Shown: in pieces, positions 27,063 through 36,798 of the stretch
How the letters are laid out: each line of letters begins with the position of its first letter
How positions within the stretch are numbered: the stretch's first letter is position 1
From: Variovorax ginsengisoli
GTDB taxonomy: Bacteria; Pseudomonadota; Gammaproteobacteria; Burkholderiales; Burkholderiaceae_C
Assembly: GCF_030486595.1 (NCBI RefSeq)
Contig: NZ_JAUJZH010000004.1
Span: 124,001 to 188,000 of the forward strand
Direction of reading: 5' to 3'
Length of the DNA: 64,000 nt
Notes under the pieces: generated by a model
Database searches by the model: none
What the model was told of the DNA's origin: nothing
What the model saw: the letters and a program-made list of their open reading frames with translations, nothing else
Translations under genes and position numbers: made by a program

Positions 27063-27073
27063 GTTATCCTCAA

Positions 27074-28063
27074 TTATCTCTTATCGAGACCGGCCGGCGG
27101 CCAGCTCTCGAGCTTCATGCCCAAGGTCAGGCCGCGCGAGGCGAGCACTTCCTTGATTTCGTTGAGCGACTTGCGACCCAGGTTCGGGGTCTTGAGCAGC
27201 TCGTTCTCGGTGCGCTGGATCAGGTCGCCGATGTAGTAGATGTTCTCGGCCTTCAGGCAGTTGGCCGAACGCACCGTGAGTTCGAGTTCGTCGACCGGGC
27301 GCAGCAGGATCGGGTCGAACTGCTGGGCGCTGCGCGGTGCCGGGGCGTCGAACGCCGCGAGTTCGCCGCCTTCGAGCTGGGCGAACACAGCCAGTTGTTC
27401 CACCAGGATCTTGGCCGAGGCGCGGACCGCGTCTTCGGCGGTGATCGCACCGTTGGTCTCGATTTCGACCAGCAGCTTGTCGAGGTCGGTGCGCTGTTCG
27501 ACACGGGCGCTTTCGACCGTGTAGCTCACGCGCTTGACCGGCGAGAACGAAGCGTCCAGCACGATCCGGCCGATCGACTTGGTAGGCTCGTCGGCGTAGC
27601 GGCGCATCGTGCCGGGCACGTAGCCGCGGCCCTTCTCGACCTTGATCTGCATGTCGAGCTTGCCGCCTTGCGACAGGTGGGCGATCACGTGGTCGGGGTT
27701 GATGATCTCGACGTCGTGCGGCGTCTGGATGTCCGAAGCGGTGACCGGGCCCTCGCCGTCCTTGCGCAGGCTCAGCGTGACTTCATCGCGGTTGTGGAGC
27801 TTGAACACCACGCCCTTGAGATTCAACAGGATGTTGACGACGTCTTCCTGCACGCCATCGATCGACGAGTACTCGTGCAGCACGCCGGCGATCGTGACTT
27901 CGGTGGCCGAATAGCCGACCATCGACGACAGCAGGACGCGACGCAGTGCATTGCCGAGCGTGTGGCCGTAGCCGCGCTCGAACGGCTCGAGCGTGACCTT
28001 CGCCTTGTTGGGCGCGAGTTGCTCGACCTGGATGGTCTTGGGTTTCAGCAGGGTTGTTTGCAT
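27074..28063 (-). CDS. rpoA: DNA-directed RNA polymerase subunit alpha
   Basis: The assembly platform and activator contact subunit of RNA polymerase, 329 residues as usual. The N-terminal domain has [21 protein letters not shown]; the C-terminal domain has [20 protein letters not shown] and [16 protein letters not shown] for UP-element DNA and regulator contacts. It sits between rpsD and rplQ and is bracketed by two similar hairpins. Confidence 0.98.
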   Translation of the reverse strand: MQTTLLKPKTIQVEQLAPNKAKVTLEPFERGYGHTLGNALRRVLLSSMVGYSATEVTIAGVLHEYSSIDGVQEDVVNILLNLKGVVFKLHNRDEVTLSLRKDGEGPVTASDIQTPHDVEIINPDHVIAHLSQGGKLDMQIKVEKGRGYVPGTMRRYADEPTKSIGRIVLDASFSPVKRVSYTVESARVEQRTDLDKLLVEIETNGAITAEDAVRASAKILVEQLAVFAQLEGGELAAFDAPAPRSAQQFDPILLRPVDELELTVRSANCLKAENIYYIGDLIQRTENELLKTPNLGRKSLNEIKEVLASRGLTLGMKLESWPPAGLDKR

Positions 28064-28157
28064 GCAGACTTCCTCTCAATACCCCCGGCTCGTTACACCG
28101 GTAAGGCTGGTGAAGCGCCCGCGGGGCGCAGCCCCGGCGGGAACAAAAATGACAAGG

Positions 28158-28178
28158 ACGAGGCGCAAAGCGCCTCGT
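28158..28178 (-). other. Intercistronic hairpin after rpsD
   Basis: ACGAGGCGC-AAA-GCGCCTCGT is a perfect 9-bp stem between rpsD and rpoA. As after rpoA, the mRNA reads GAGGATAAC between the stop codon and the stem. The 125-base gap (28064-28188) also holds a GC-rich inverted stretch near 28115-28140. Confidence 0.6.
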
Positions 28179-28188
28179 TATCCTCTGT

Positions 28189-28812
28189 TTAACGCGAGTA
28201 GAGTTCGACGATCAGCGATTCGTTGATGTCGGCAGCGAATTCGTCGCGATCGGGGACCTTCTTGAAGGTGCCTTCCGCCTTGTCGGCGTTGACGTCGACC
28301 CACGCCGGCATGCCCACCTGGGCGGCCAGCTGCAGCGCTTCGGCCACGCGGGTCTGCTTCTTCGACTTGTCGCGGACAGCGATCACGTCGCCGGTCTTGA
28401 CCAGGTACGACGGGATGTTGACCGACTGGCCGTTCACGGTGATCGCCTTGTGCGACACCAGCTGGCGTGCTTCGGCGCGCGTCGAGCCGAAGCCCATGCG
28501 ATAGACGACGTTGTCCAGGCGCGATTCGAGGATGAACAGCAGGTTCGCGCCGGTGTTGCCACGGCGGCGATCGGCTTCCTCGAAGTAGCGGCGGAACTGC
28601 TTCTCGAGCACGCCGTACATGCGCTTGACCTTCTGCTTTTCACGCAGTTGCAGGCCGAAGTCGGAGGTGCGCTGACCCGAGGTGCGGCCGTGCTGGCCGG
28701 GCTTGGAGTCGAACTTCGACTTGTCCTGGATCGAGCGGCGGGCGCTCTTCAGGAACAGGTCGGTGCCTTCACGGCGGGAGAGTTTGGCCTTGGGGCCGAG
28801 GTAGCGTGCCAC
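28189..28812 (-). CDS. rpsD: 30S ribosomal protein S4
   Basis: Primary 16S-rRNA-binding protein, 207 residues. It uses a GTG start (GTG GCA CGC TAC). The S4 RNA-binding domain is visible as [26 protein letters not shown]. In E. coli S4 represses its own operon at rpsM; no such structure was checked here. A terminator-like hairpin lies just upstream, between rpsK and rpsD. Confidence 0.97.
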   Translation of the reverse strand: MARYLGPKAKLSRREGTDLFLKSARRSIQDKSKFDSKPGQHGRTSGQRTSDFGLQLREKQKVKRMYGVLEKQFRRYFEEADRRRGNTGANLLFILESRLDNVVYRMGFGSTRAEARQLVSHKAITVNGQSVNIPSYLVKTGDVIAVRDKSKKQTRVAEALQLAAQVGMPAWVDVNADKAEGTFKKVPDRDEFAADINESLIVELYSR

Positions 28813-28890
28813 GTGATTTCCTTCTGTGTCATCTGCCGCAGCGGAACTGCGGGAGCCATCGGCGGCGTGCCGGCGGCGGTGGGCTTCGAT

Positions 28891-28930
28891 AAAAACAAAA
28901 AATGCGCAGCCGCCGTGAAGCAGGCTGCGC
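28891..28930 (-). terminator. Terminator-like hairpin inside the alpha operon (rpsK-rpsD gap)
   Basis: On the minus strand GCGCAGCC and GGCTGCGC pair around an 11-base loop (28904-28930), followed by ATTTTTTGTTTTT (28891-28902). This is the form of an intrinsic terminator, yet it lies between co-directional rpsK and rpsD. It could lower expression of rpsD-rpoA-rplQ or imply an extra promoter just downstream. Confidence 0.75.
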
Positions 28931-28944
28931 CGGGCGCTGTCGCC

Positions 28945-29349
28945 TTAGATGCGACGGCGCTTCTGCGGACGGCAGCCGTTGTGCGGCACCGGGGTCACGT
29001 CGGCGATGGAGTTGATCCGGATGCCGAGCGCAGCCAGGGCGCGCACCGACGATTCGCGACCGGGGCCCGGGCCCTTGATCTCCACGTCGAGGTTCTTGAT
29101 GCCTTGCTCGACCGCAGCGCGGCCGGCGACTTCGGAAGCGACCTGCGCAGCGAACGGAGTCGACTTGCGCGAGCCCTTGAAGCCCTGACCACCCGACGAT
29201 GCCCACGACAGGGCGTTGCCCTGGCGGTCGGTGATCGTGATGATCGTGTTGTTGAACGAGGCGTGCACGTGTGCAATGCCGTCCGCAACGTTCTTGCGGA
29301 CCTTCTTGCGAACGCGTTGCGCCGCGTTGTTGGCGGGAGCTTTAGCCAT
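28945..29349 (-). CDS. rpsK: 30S ribosomal protein S11
   Basis: Small-subunit platform protein, 134 residues. Diagnostic blocks are [21 protein letters not shown] and the C-terminal [19 protein letters not shown]. It lies 9 bases after rpsM on the same strand. Confidence 0.97.
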   Translation of the reverse strand: MAKAPANNAAQRVRKKVRKNVADGIAHVHASFNNTIITITDRQGNALSWASSGGQGFKGSRKSTPFAAQVASEVAGRAAVEQGIKNLDVEIKGPGPGRESSVRALAALGIRINSIADVTPVPHNGCRPQKRRRI

Positions 29350-29358
29350 GGTCTATCC

Positions 29359-29724
29359 TTATTTCTTCAGGGACTGCGCTGCCTTGCGCGGACCCTTGCG
29401 GGTGCGGGCATTGGTGCGCGTGCGCTGGCCGCGCATCGGCAGGCCGCGACGGTGACGGAAGCCGCGATAGCAGCCGATGTCCATCAAGCGCTTGATGTTC
29501 ATCGTCGTCTCGCGACGCAGGTCACCTTCGATGGTGAAGAGAGCGATCTGGTCGCGGATCTTCTCGAGATCGGCGTCGGTCAGATCCTTGATCTTCTTCG
29601 CATAGTCGATGCCGCTCGCTTCGCAGATCTTGCGTGCGCGAGTGCGACCGATGCCGAAAATGGCGGTCAGGCCGATTTCAGCGTGCTTGTGCGGCGGAAT
29701 GTTGATGCCAGCAATACGTGCCAT
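29359..29724 (-). CDS. rpsM: 30S ribosomal protein S13
   Basis: Head protein of the small subunit, 121 residues. The N-terminus [19 protein letters not shown] and the C-terminal [19 protein letters not shown] are family hallmarks. It is preceded by rpmJ (24 bases) and followed by rpsK. Confidence 0.97.
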   Translation of the reverse strand: MARIAGINIPPHKHAEIGLTAIFGIGRTRARKICEASGIDYAKKIKDLTDADLEKIRDQIALFTIEGDLRRETTMNIKRLMDIGCYRGFRHRRGLPMRGQRTRTNARTRKGPRKAAQSLKK

Positions 29725-29748
29725 GTGCGTCCTCTAAATCTCTAACAA

Positions 29749-29862
29749 TCAACCCTGGCGCTGCTTGTGGCGCGGGTCGGTACAGATCACACGCACCACA
29801 CCCTTGCGGCGGATGATCTTGCAATTACGGCAGATGGTTTTGACCGAAGCCGAAACTCTCAT
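29749..29862 (-). CDS. rpmJ: 50S ribosomal protein L36
   Basis: A 37-residue protein, [19 protein letters not shown] then [18 protein letters not shown]. The zinc ligands C11, C14, C27 and H32 are all present, so it is the zinc-binding C+ form. It lies between secY and rpsM. The 74 bases between rpmJ and secY contain no infA gene, which occupies this spot in many relatives. Confidence 0.95.
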   Translation of the reverse strand: MRVSASVKTICRNCKIIRRKGVVRVICTDPRHKQRQG

Positions 29863-29936
29863 TTCATTCTCCTAAAACTCTTGTTCAACTCGGCGAACCA
29901 TTCGCCTGAAAATTCGTTGCGCTCAAAGACCCGTGA

Positions 29937-31247
29937 CTACGATGTCTTGAAGTTGGCTTTCTTCAGCAGCGACTCGTACTGCTGCGACATCATGTAGTTC
30001 TGCACCTGGGCCATGAAGTCCATCGTCACGACCACGATGATCAGCAAGGACGTGCCGCCGAAATAGAACGGCACGTTGTACTTGAGGATCAGGAACTCCG
30101 GCAGCAGGCAGACGAAGGTGATGTACACCGCGCCGGCCAACGTCAGTCGAACCAGGATCTTGTCGATATAGCGTGCGGTCTGGTCACCCGGGCGGATACC
30201 CGGAATGAACGCACCGCTCTTCTTCAGGTTGTCGGCGGTTTCGCGGCTGTTGAACACCAGCGCCGTGTAGAAGAAGCAGAAGAACACGATCGCGGTGGCG
30301 TACAGCAGCACGTAGATCGGTTGACCCGGCTGCAGCGCGCTCGCGATGTCCTTGATCCAGCGCATGCTCTCGCCGGTGCTGAACCAGCCCACCACCGTGG
30401 TCGGCAGCAGGATGATCGACGAAGCGAAGATCGGCGGGATCACGCCGGCCATGTTCAGCTTCAGCGGCAGGTGCGACGACTGGCCGCCGTAGACCTTGTT
30501 GCCGACCTGGCGCCGCGCATAGTTCACGAGGATCTTGCGCTGGCCGCGTTCGACGAACACCACGAAGTAGGTCACCAGGACCACCACCGCGATGATGAAG
30601 AGCGCAACGATCGGGTTCATCGCACCGGTGGTCACCAGCGAAGCCAGACCGCCGATGGCGTTCGGAAGCCCCGCCGCGATACCCGCGAAGATCAGGATCG
30701 AGATGCCGTTGCCCAGGCCACGCTCGGTGATCTGCTCGCCGAGCCACATCAGGAACATCGAGCCGGCCGTGAGGCTGACCATGGCCGTGATACGGAAGCC
30801 GAAACCGGGTGCGATGACCAGGCCGGCCGAGGACTCGAGCGCGACAGCGATGCTGAAGGACTGGAACAGGGCCAGTGCCAGGGCACCGTAGCGGGTGTAC
30901 TGCGTGATCTTGCGCCGGCCGGCTTCGCCTTCCTTCTTCAGCTGCTCGAAGGTCGGCACCACGTAGGTCATCAGTTGCATGATGATCGACGCGGAGATGT
31001 ACGGCATGATGCCCAACGCGAACACGGTGAAGCGCGACAGCGCACCGCCCGAGAACATGTTGAACAGGCTCAGGATGCCGCCCTGCTGACCTTGGAACAG
31101 CTGCGCCAGTTGGTCCGGGTTGATGCCCGGCACCGGAATGTGAGCTCCGATGCGATAGACCACGAGCGCGAGCAGCAAAAAGACGAGCCGGCGACGGAGG
31201 TCACCGAACTTGCCTGTTTTTGCGAGCGTTGCCGCGTTGGTTGCCAC
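29937..31247 (-). CDS. secY: Protein translocase subunit SecY
   Basis: The channel subunit of the Sec translocon in the inner membrane, 436 residues with ten hydrophobic helices. It uses a GTG start. Recognisable parts include the plug region after [30 protein letters not shown], and the cytoplasmic loop [20 protein letters not shown]. It follows rplO and is followed by rpmJ, the standard position at the end of the spc operon. Confidence 0.97.
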   Translation of the reverse strand: MATNAATLAKTGKFGDLRRRLVFLLLALVVYRIGAHIPVPGINPDQLAQLFQGQQGGILSLFNMFSGGALSRFTVFALGIMPYISASIIMQLMTYVVPTFEQLKKEGEAGRRKITQYTRYGALALALFQSFSIAVALESSAGLVIAPGFGFRITAMVSLTAGSMFLMWLGEQITERGLGNGISILIFAGIAAGLPNAIGGLASLVTTGAMNPIVALFIIAVVVLVTYFVVFVERGQRKILVNYARRQVGNKVYGGQSSHLPLKLNMAGVIPPIFASSIILLPTTVVGWFSTGESMRWIKDIASALQPGQPIYVLLYATAIVFFCFFYTALVFNSRETADNLKKSGAFIPGIRPGDQTARYIDKILVRLTLAGAVYITFVCLLPEFLILKYNVPFYFGGTSLLIIVVVTMDFMAQVQNYMMSQQYESLLKKANFKTS

Positions 31248-31273
31248 GAAGAACTTCTTTCAGTCCAGGGTGT

Positions 31274-31705
31274 TCAGGCGATGCTGCCGCCGGCGGCTTC
31301 GATCGCGGCCTTGGCGCCCGCGGTCGCACCGATGCCCGTCAGCTTGACGGCCTTGGTCAGTTCGCCGGTCTTGATGACCTTGACGACCTTGGCGATCTGG
31401 CCCACGAGACCGGCTTGCTTCAGTGCCAGCAGGTCCACTTCGGCCAGGCCGAGCTGCTCGAGAGCGGTCAGCGTGACTTCAGCGTTGTACTTGAGCAGTT
31501 GCGACTTGAAGCCGCGCTTCGGCAGACGGCGCTGCAGAGGCATTTGACCGCCTTCGAAGCCCACCTTGTGGAAACCGCCCGCACGCGACTTCTGACCCTT
31601 GTGACCGCGGCCTGCGGTCTTGCCGATGCCCGAGCCGATGCCGCGACCGACACGGCGCTTTGCATGCTTGGCGCCGTCGGCCGGCTTGATGCCATTGAGT
31701 TCCAT
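31274..31705 (-). CDS. rplO: 50S ribosomal protein L15
   Basis: L15, 143 residues. The Gly/Lys/Arg-rich N-terminal segment [20 protein letters not shown] and the [19 protein letters not shown] block are diagnostic. It lies between rpmD and secY. Confidence 0.97.
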   Translation of the reverse strand: MELNGIKPADGAKHAKRRVGRGIGSGIGKTAGRGHKGQKSRAGGFHKVGFEGGQMPLQRRLPKRGFKSQLLKYNAEVTLTALEQLGLAEVDLLALKQAGLVGQIAKVVKVIKTGELTKAVKLTGIGATAGAKAAIEAAGGSIA

Positions 31706-31726
31706 ATGCGTCTCTCTCGGTGCCGG

Positions 31727-31909
31727 TTAGAGCACTTTGACCAGATAACTGATCTTGTTGATCATGCCGCGCACTGCGGGCGTGTCCTGCAGCTCGCTCA
31801 CGCTGTTGAGCTTGCGCAGGCCCAGGCCGCGCACGGTGGCGCGATGCGATTCCTTGGTGCCGATCGGGCTCTTGACCAATTGCACCTTGACGGTTTGTTG
31901 TTGCGTCAT
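31727..31909 (-). CDS. rpmD: 50S ribosomal protein L30
   Basis: A 60-residue L30 protein with [20 protein letters not shown] and the LGLRKLNSV segment. It is placed between rpsE (11 bases upstream) and rplO. Confidence 0.96.
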   Translation of the reverse strand: MTQQQTVKVQLVKSPIGTKESHRATVRGLGLRKLNSVSELQDTPAVRGMINKISYLVKVL

Positions 31910-31920
31910 GTTGCTGCTCC

Positions 31921-32439
31921 TCAGGCGAAGAGTTCTTCGACGGTCAGGCCGCGCTTGGCAGCGACTTCTGACGCGGTCGTCGAGTTCTTCAGGCCGTCCA
32001 GGGTGGCGCGGACCATGTTGTAGGGGTTCGACGAACCATGGCTCTTGGCCACGATGTCGGTGATGCCCATGACTTCGAACACGGCGCGCATCGGGCCGCC
32101 GGCGATGATGCCGGTACCCTTGGGAGCCGGGATCATGACCACCGAGGCGGCGCCGTGGTGGCCCGTCACGCGGTGATGCAGCGTGCCGTTCTTGATCGAA
32201 ATCTTGGCCAGGTTGCGACGGGCTTCTTCCATTGCCTTCTGCACTGCAGCGGGCACTTCCTTGGACTTGCCCTTGCCCATGCCGACGCGGCCGTCGCCGT
32301 CACCGACCACGGTGAGTGCTGCGAAACCGAGGATACGACCACCCTTCACCACCTTGGTGACGCGGTTGATCGCGATCATCTTCTCGCGCAGACCGTCCTC
32401 GGGGCCTTCGTTCTGCGTTCTTGCCTGAATCTTTGCCAT
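31921..32439 (-). CDS. rpsE: 30S ribosomal protein S5
   Basis: S5, a decoding-fidelity protein, 172 residues. The double-stranded-RNA-binding part has [19 protein letters not shown] and the C-terminal domain [18 protein letters not shown]. It lies between rplR and rpmD. Confidence 0.97.
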   Translation of the reverse strand: MAKIQARTQNEGPEDGLREKMIAINRVTKVVKGGRILGFAALTVVGDGDGRVGMGKGKSKEVPAAVQKAMEEARRNLAKISIKNGTLHHRVTGHHGAASVVMIPAPKGTGIIAGGPMRAVFEVMGITDIVAKSHGSSNPYNMVRATLDGLKNSTTASEVAAKRGLTVEELFA

Positions 32440-32457
32440 TTTGAATCTCGTGTCCGG

Positions 32458-32826
32458 TTAGAACTGCAGGCCGGCTTCGCGGGCCGCTTCGGCCAGCGCC
32501 TTGACGCGGCCGTGGTAGGCGAAACCTGCGCGGTCGAAGGCGACCTTCTCGACGCCGGCTGCCTTCGCCTTTTCAGCGATGCGCTTGCCGATGGCGGTGG
32601 CCGCGGCTGCGGTGGCACCCTTGCCCGATGCGCCCAGTGCGGTGCGCATTTCGGCTTCGGCCGTCGATGCGCTGGCAATCACCTTGGAGCCGTCGTCGGA
32701 GATGACGGTGGCGTAGATGTGCAGGTTGGTGCGGTTCACCGTCAGGCGCGCCACGCCTTGCGTCGCAATGCGGATGCGGGTCTGGCGCGAGCGGCGAAGG
32801 CGCTGTGCTTTTTTGGTCAACATCAT
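32458..32826 (-). CDS. rplR: 50S ribosomal protein L18
   Basis: 5S-rRNA-binding L18, 122 residues from the first of two adjacent ATGs. AGGGG lies 7 nt before the first; starting at the second would remove one Met. Typical blocks are [20 protein letters not shown] and [20 protein letters not shown]. Confidence 0.96.
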   Translation of the reverse strand: MMLTKKAQRLRRSRQTRIRIATQGVARLTVNRTNLHIYATVISDDGSKVIASASTAEAEMRTALGASGKGATAAAATAIGKRIAEKAKAAGVEKVAFDRAGFAYHGRVKALAEAAREAGLQF

Positions 32827-32837
32827 TTTGCTGCCCC

Positions 32838-33371
32838 TTACTTCTTCTTGGTCTCTTTGATCGTGATCTTCTCGTCCGCGTAGCGGATGCCCTTGCCCTT
32901 GTAGGGCTCTGGCGGACGAATGGCACGGATCTCAGCGGCGACCTGGCCGACGCGCTGGCGGTCGGCACCCTTGATGATGATTTCGGTCGGGGTCGGCGTT
33001 GCCACCGTGATGCCTTGCGGCATGTCCTTGTTGACCGGGTGCGAGTAACCGACCTGCAGGTTCAGCTTGGAACCTTGCGCCGCGGCCTTGAAGCCCACGC
33101 CGACCAGGTTGAGCTTCTTCTCGAAGCCCTTGGTCACGCCGACCACCATGTTGTTCACCAGCTGGCGGATCGTGCCGCTCAGCGCATTCGCTTCACGCGA
33201 ATCGTTGGCGGGCTCGAAGCTCAGCTTGCCGTCGTTGTTGGCGACTTTCACCAGGGCGTTGCGGGCCAGGCTGAGCGAACCGCCCGAACCCTTGACGCTG
33301 ATCTGGTCTTCCTTGATCGACACATCCACGCCTGCGGGGATGGCGACCGGCATTTTTCCTACTCGGGACAT
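32838..33371 (-). CDS. rplF: 50S ribosomal protein L6
   Basis: L6, 177 residues, starting [15 protein letters not shown]. The C-terminal signature [14 protein letters not shown] is intact. It lies between rpsH and rplR in canonical spc order. Confidence 0.97.
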   Translation of the reverse strand: MSRVGKMPVAIPAGVDVSIKEDQISVKGSGGSLSLARNALVKVANNDGKLSFEPANDSREANALSGTIRQLVNNMVVGVTKGFEKKLNLVGVGFKAAAQGSKLNLQVGYSHPVNKDMPQGITVATPTPTEIIIKGADRQRVGQVAAEIRAIRPPEPYKGKGIRYADEKITIKETKKK

Positions 33372-33395
33372 TTCAGTGACTCCTCGATGTCTCGG

Positions 33396-33791
33396 TCAGG
33401 CGACGTAGCACAGGACTTCGCCACCGACACCGGTAGCGCGCGCCTTGCGGTCGGTCATCACGCCCTGGGGGGTCGTGACGATGGCGACGCCGAGGCCGTT
33501 CTGGACTTGCGGAATGGCTTGCGCTGCCTTGTAGACGCGCAGGCCGGGACGGCTCACACGCTCGATGCGCTCGATGACCGGACGGCCAGCGTAGTACTTC
33601 AGCGTGATGACGAGTTCGGACTTGCCGGCTTCGGTCTTGACCTGGAAGCCGTCGATGTAGCCTTCGTCCTTCAGGACTTGCGCGATCGCGGTCTTCACCT
33701 TGGAAGACGGGACCGACACAGTGGGCTTCGCCACCATCTGCGCGTTACGGATACGCGTCAGCAGGTCGGCAATGGGATCACTCATGCTCAT
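33396..33791 (-). CDS. rpsH: 30S ribosomal protein S8
   Basis: S8, 131 residues from [18 protein letters not shown]. The start at 33791 was chosen because AGGAG lies 8 nt upstream; a second ATG 6 bases later is also in frame. The C-terminal [20 protein letters not shown] is diagnostic. In E. coli S8 represses the spc operon by binding near rplE. Confidence 0.96.
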   Translation of the reverse strand: MSMSDPIADLLTRIRNAQMVAKPTVSVPSSKVKTAIAQVLKDEGYIDGFQVKTEAGKSELVITLKYYAGRPVIERIERVSRPGLRVYKAAQAIPQVQNGLGVAIVTTPQGVMTDRKARATGVGGEVLCYVA

Positions 33792-33811
33792 GTTGTTTGC
33801 TCCTGCCTGGC

Positions 33812-34117
33812 TTACCAGCTGGCCTTGGTGACACCGGGGATGTCGCCGTTGAATGCCAGTTCGCGGATCTTGGCGCGGCCCAGACCGAATTGACGGAAGG
33901 TGCCACGCGGACGACCGGTGATTTCGCAACGGTTGCGCTGGCGCGTGGGGTTCGCGTTGCGCGGCAGCTTCTGCAGGCCCAGGCGGGCAGCAGCGCGCTC
34001 TTCGTCGCTCTTCTTGAAGTCGTTGGCGATCGCCTTGAGTTCGGCGTGCTTCGCGGCGTACTTGGCGACCAGGTTGTCGCGCTTGAGTTCGCGTTGGATC
34101 AAAGATGCTTTAGCCAC
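33812..34117 (-). CDS. rpsN: 30S ribosomal protein S14
   Basis: S14 of the long, zinc-free type: 101 residues and no CxxC motifs. It has a GTG start. The C-terminal [20 protein letters not shown] and REL are typical. It lies between rplE and rpsH. Confidence 0.97.
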   Translation of the reverse strand: MAKASLIQRELKRDNLVAKYAAKHAELKAIANDFKKSDEERAAARLGLQKLPRNANPTRQRNRCEITGRPRGTFRQFGLGRAKIRELAFNGDIPGVTKASW

Positions 34118-34125
34118 AGGTCGCC

Positions 34126-34665
34126 TCAGTTCTTGAACGGGAAACGGAAGCCAGCGAGAAGCGCCTTGGCTTCTTCGTCGGTCTTGGCCGTCGTCGTGAT
34201 GCTGATATTGAGACCGCGCAGGGCATCGACCTTGTCGTATTCGATCTCGGGGAAAATGATCTGCTCTTTGACGCCGATGTTGTAGTTGCCGCGGCCGTCG
34301 AAGGCACGACCCGAAATACCACGGAAGTCACGCACGCGCGGCAGGGCCACGGTCACGAAACGATCGAGGAATTCGTACATCTGGACGCCGCGCAGCGTGA
34401 CCATGCAGCCGATCGGCTGGTTCTCGCGGATCTTGAAACCGGCGATGGCCTTCTTCGACTTGGTGACCACGGGCTTCTGGCCGGCGATCTTGGTGAGGTC
34501 GGCAACGGCGTTGTCGAGCACCTTCTTGTCGGCGACTGCTTCACCCACGCCCATGTTGAGCGTGATCTTGGTCAGGCGCGGGACCTGCATCGGCGAGGTG
34601 TAGCCGAACTTTTCGGTCAGGTCTTTCGCGACTTTTTCGCGATAGTGTTGTTGGAGGCGTGCCAT
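34126..34665 (-). CDS. rplE: 50S ribosomal protein L5
   Basis: 5S-rRNA-binding L5, 179 residues, with [16 protein letters not shown] and [18 protein letters not shown]. It lies 11 bases after rplX. Confidence 0.97.
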   Translation of the reverse strand: MARLQQHYREKVAKDLTEKFGYTSPMQVPRLTKITLNMGVGEAVADKKVLDNAVADLTKIAGQKPVVTKSKKAIAGFKIRENQPIGCMVTLRGVQMYEFLDRFVTVALPRVRDFRGISGRAFDGRGNYNIGVKEQIIFPEIEYDKVDALRGLNISITTTAKTDEEAKALLAGFRFPFKN

Positions 34666-34676
34666 GTGAGTGCTCC

Positions 34677-34994
34677 TTAGGCCAGCTTGATTTCTTCGCC
34701 GCTGGACTTGAAGACGCGCACGCGCTTGCCGTCCGTGACCTTGATGCCCACGCGATCGGCCTTGCCGGTCGCGGCATTGAAGATCGCCACGTTGGATTGA
34801 TGAATCGGCATGGCCTTCTCGACGATGCCACCGGTCGTACCCTTGAGGGGGTTCGGCTTGGTGTGCTTCTTGACGAGGTTGATGCCTTCGATGATCAGAT
34901 GGGAATCATCCTTGCGCAGCGACACAGTGCCGCGCTTGCCCTTGTCGCGCCCGGCCAACACGATGACCTGGTCGCCTTTGCGAATCTTGTTCAT
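34677..34994 (-). CDS. rplX: 50S ribosomal protein L24
   Basis: L24, 105 residues, with the KOW motif in [20 protein letters not shown] and later [11 protein letters not shown]. It lies 13 bases after rplN. Confidence 0.97.
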   Translation of the reverse strand: MNKIRKGDQVIVLAGRDKGKRGTVSLRKDDSHLIIEGINLVKKHTKPNPLKGTTGGIVEKAMPIHQSNVAIFNAATGKADRVGIKVTDGKRVRVFKSSGEEIKLA

Positions 34995-35007
34995 GGCGTT
35001 GTTGTCC

Positions 35008-35376
35008 TTACAGAACTTCGGGTGCCAGCGACACGATCTTCATGAACTTCTCGGTGCGCAGTTCGCGCGTGACCGGTCCGAAGATGCGGGTGCCGATGGG
35101 CTCCAGCTTGGCGTTGAGCAGCACGGCGGCATTGCCGTCGAACTTGACGAGCGAACCGTCGGCGCGACGGATGCCCTTGGCGGTGCGAACCACCACTGCA
35201 CTGTAGATCTCGCCCTTCTTGACGCGACCGCGAGGAGCAGCTTCCTTGATGCTGACCTTGATGACGTCGCCCACGCTGGCATAACGCCGCTTGGAACCGC
35301 CGAGCACCTTGATACACAGGACGGATTTCGCGCCCGTGTTGTCGGCCACATCGAGCCGAGATTCTGTTTGGATCAT
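35008..35376 (-). CDS. rplN: 50S ribosomal protein L14
   Basis: L14, 122 residues from [17 protein letters not shown]; an in-frame ATG at 35418 would add 14 atypical residues. Diagnostic blocks are [16 protein letters not shown] and [13 protein letters not shown]. It is the first gene of the block here: upstream there is a 264-base non-coding stretch and then an unrelated plus-strand gene, not rpsQ. Confidence 0.97.
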   Translation of the reverse strand: MIQTESRLDVADNTGAKSVLCIKVLGGSKRRYASVGDVIKVSIKEAAPRGRVKKGEIYSAVVVRTAKGIRRADGSLVKFDGNAAVLLNAKLEPIGTRIFGPVTRELRTEKFMKIVSLAPEVL

Positions 35377-35570
35377 GTCGTGATATTCCCAACTTGTACC
35401 GTTTGCTGGCTCGGACAATCCCGAATGGCAGCGCTGCGGTCAGTCTTGGGCCCGTCGTCCACACACCGAAACCACTCCGGCGCGCTTCCATTGGGCTGAA
35501 ACTTGAAACTGCAAAATTTGCAGAAACACTCGTCGCCCCTAAAGTTGATCCTTTAAAAGCGAAGCCCGCG

Positions 35571-35599
35571 ATTGTTGCATAGTCTTGGCAGGACGTCAA
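35571..35599 (-). promoter_or_regulatory. Probable sigma-70 promoter of the rplN (spc-alpha) operon
   Basis: On the minus strand TTGACG (35594-35599) and AACAAT (35571-35576) are exactly 17 bases apart. Transcription would start near 35564, giving a leader of about 190 nt before rplN. The leader includes the palindrome CTGCAAATTTTGCAG (near 35508-35522) and a GC-rich stretch. It explains how the split spc block is expressed without the S10 promoter. Confidence 0.55.
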
Positions 35600-35640
35600 C
35601 ACCCCCGTTCGACGAGGACGCGAGCCCGTAGACTCGCGGC

Positions 35641-36798
35641 GTGCCAGCCCGACCTTCGACGCCCTTTTCCCGCCGCCGCCTGCTGCTGGCCGCGGTCGCC
35701 GCCGGCCTGGCGGCCTGCCGCAGCGGGGTGGCCCAACCGCCTGCCGCCCGAGAGGGCCAGGCACTGCGGCTGCTGGCCGAGGCGCGCTGGCCCCACCGCA
35801 TGGACTACCAGGGCAGCACCGTCGGCGGGCTGTCCGGCATCGACCACGACCGGGCAACGGGCGAATTCCTGCTCCTCAGCGACGACCGGTCCGATCTCGC
35901 GCCGGCACGTTTCTATAGTGCGCACTGGGACGTGGACGGGCGCCTGCCGCCGGAGGCCACCGGCGTCACATGGCTGCGACAGGCTGACGGCAGCCCCTGG
36001 CCCGCTCGCCGCGCCGCCAGCCCCGGCATCCCGGTGGTCGACCCCGAAGCCATCCGCTGGCGGCCGGACACCGGAACGCTGCTCTGGACCAGCGAAGGCG
36101 ACGTCTCCCGCGGCTTCGGCCCCGCGCTCTACGAGTCGCGGCGCGACGGGACGCTGGTGCGGGAGATCGCGCTGCCCCCGATGTTCGCGGCCGACCGCAG
36201 CAACCAGCGCGGCCCCCGGGACAACCTGAGCCTGGAGGGCCTGGGCCTGACGCCGGACGGCCGCCACGCCTGGGTGGCGATGGAGAACGCGCTGCGCCAG
36301 GACGGCCCGCCGCCCACGCTGCGCGCGCCCGGCGGCCCCTGCCGCTTCACCGGGATCGATCTGGCGAGCGGGCAGGCCGCGCGCCAGATCGCCTACCTGC
36401 CCGACCCGATCCCGCTGCGCCCCCTGCTGCCGGGCACGCACGCCGACAACGGCGTGAGCGAGGTGCTGATGATCGACGCCCACCGGATGCTGGTGCTGGA
36501 GCGCGCCTACGCGGTCGGGGCCGGCAATTCGCTGCGGCTCTACGAGATCGATACCCGCGACGCCAGCGACACCCTGGCCCTCGACGCGCTGACCGCCGAC
36601 AATCTCCGTCCGGTGCCGAAGAAACTGGTGGCGGACTTCGCCGCGCTCGGGCTTTCACGGCTGGACAACACCGAGGGCCTCTGCTGGGGCCCCGATCTGC
36701 CCGGCGGCCGCCGGATGCTGGTGGCGGTGAGCGACGACAATTTCAACCCTCTGCAGGTCACCCAGTTCGCAGCCTTCGAATTCACGGACAAGTCATGA
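35641..36798 (+). CDS. Esterase-like activity of phytase family protein (exported, probable lipoprotein)
   Basis: A 385-residue exported protein with the phytase-like esterase beta-propeller domain (PF13449 type). The GTG start is followed by a twin-arginine-like SRRRLLLAAVAAGLAAC; the final LAAC is a good lipobox, so the protein may be a lipoprotein. Family blocks include GLSGIDHDRATGEFLLLSDDR, the DPEAIRW segment, NLSLEGLGLTPDGRHAWV and LDNTEGLCWGPDLPGG. The true substrate of this family is poorly known. Its stop overlaps the proC ATG (ATGA). Confidence 0.82.
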   Translation: MPARPSTPFSRRRLLLAAVAAGLAACRSGVAQPPAAREGQALRLLAEARWPHRMDYQGSTVGGLSGIDHDRATGEFLLLSDDRSDLAPARFYSAHWDVDGRLPPEATGVTWLRQADGSPWPARRAASPGIPVVDPEAIRWRPDTGTLLWTSEGDVSRGFGPALYESRRDGTLVREIALPPMFAADRSNQRGPRDNLSLEGLGLTPDGRHAWVAMENALRQDGPPPTLRAPGGPCRFTGIDLASGQAARQIAYLPDPIPLRPLLPGTHADNGVSEVLMIDAHRMLVLERAYAVGAGNSLRLYEIDTRDASDTLALDALTADNLRPVPKKLVADFAALGLSRLDNTEGLCWGPDLPGGRRMLVAVSDDNFNPLQVTQFAAFEFTDKS

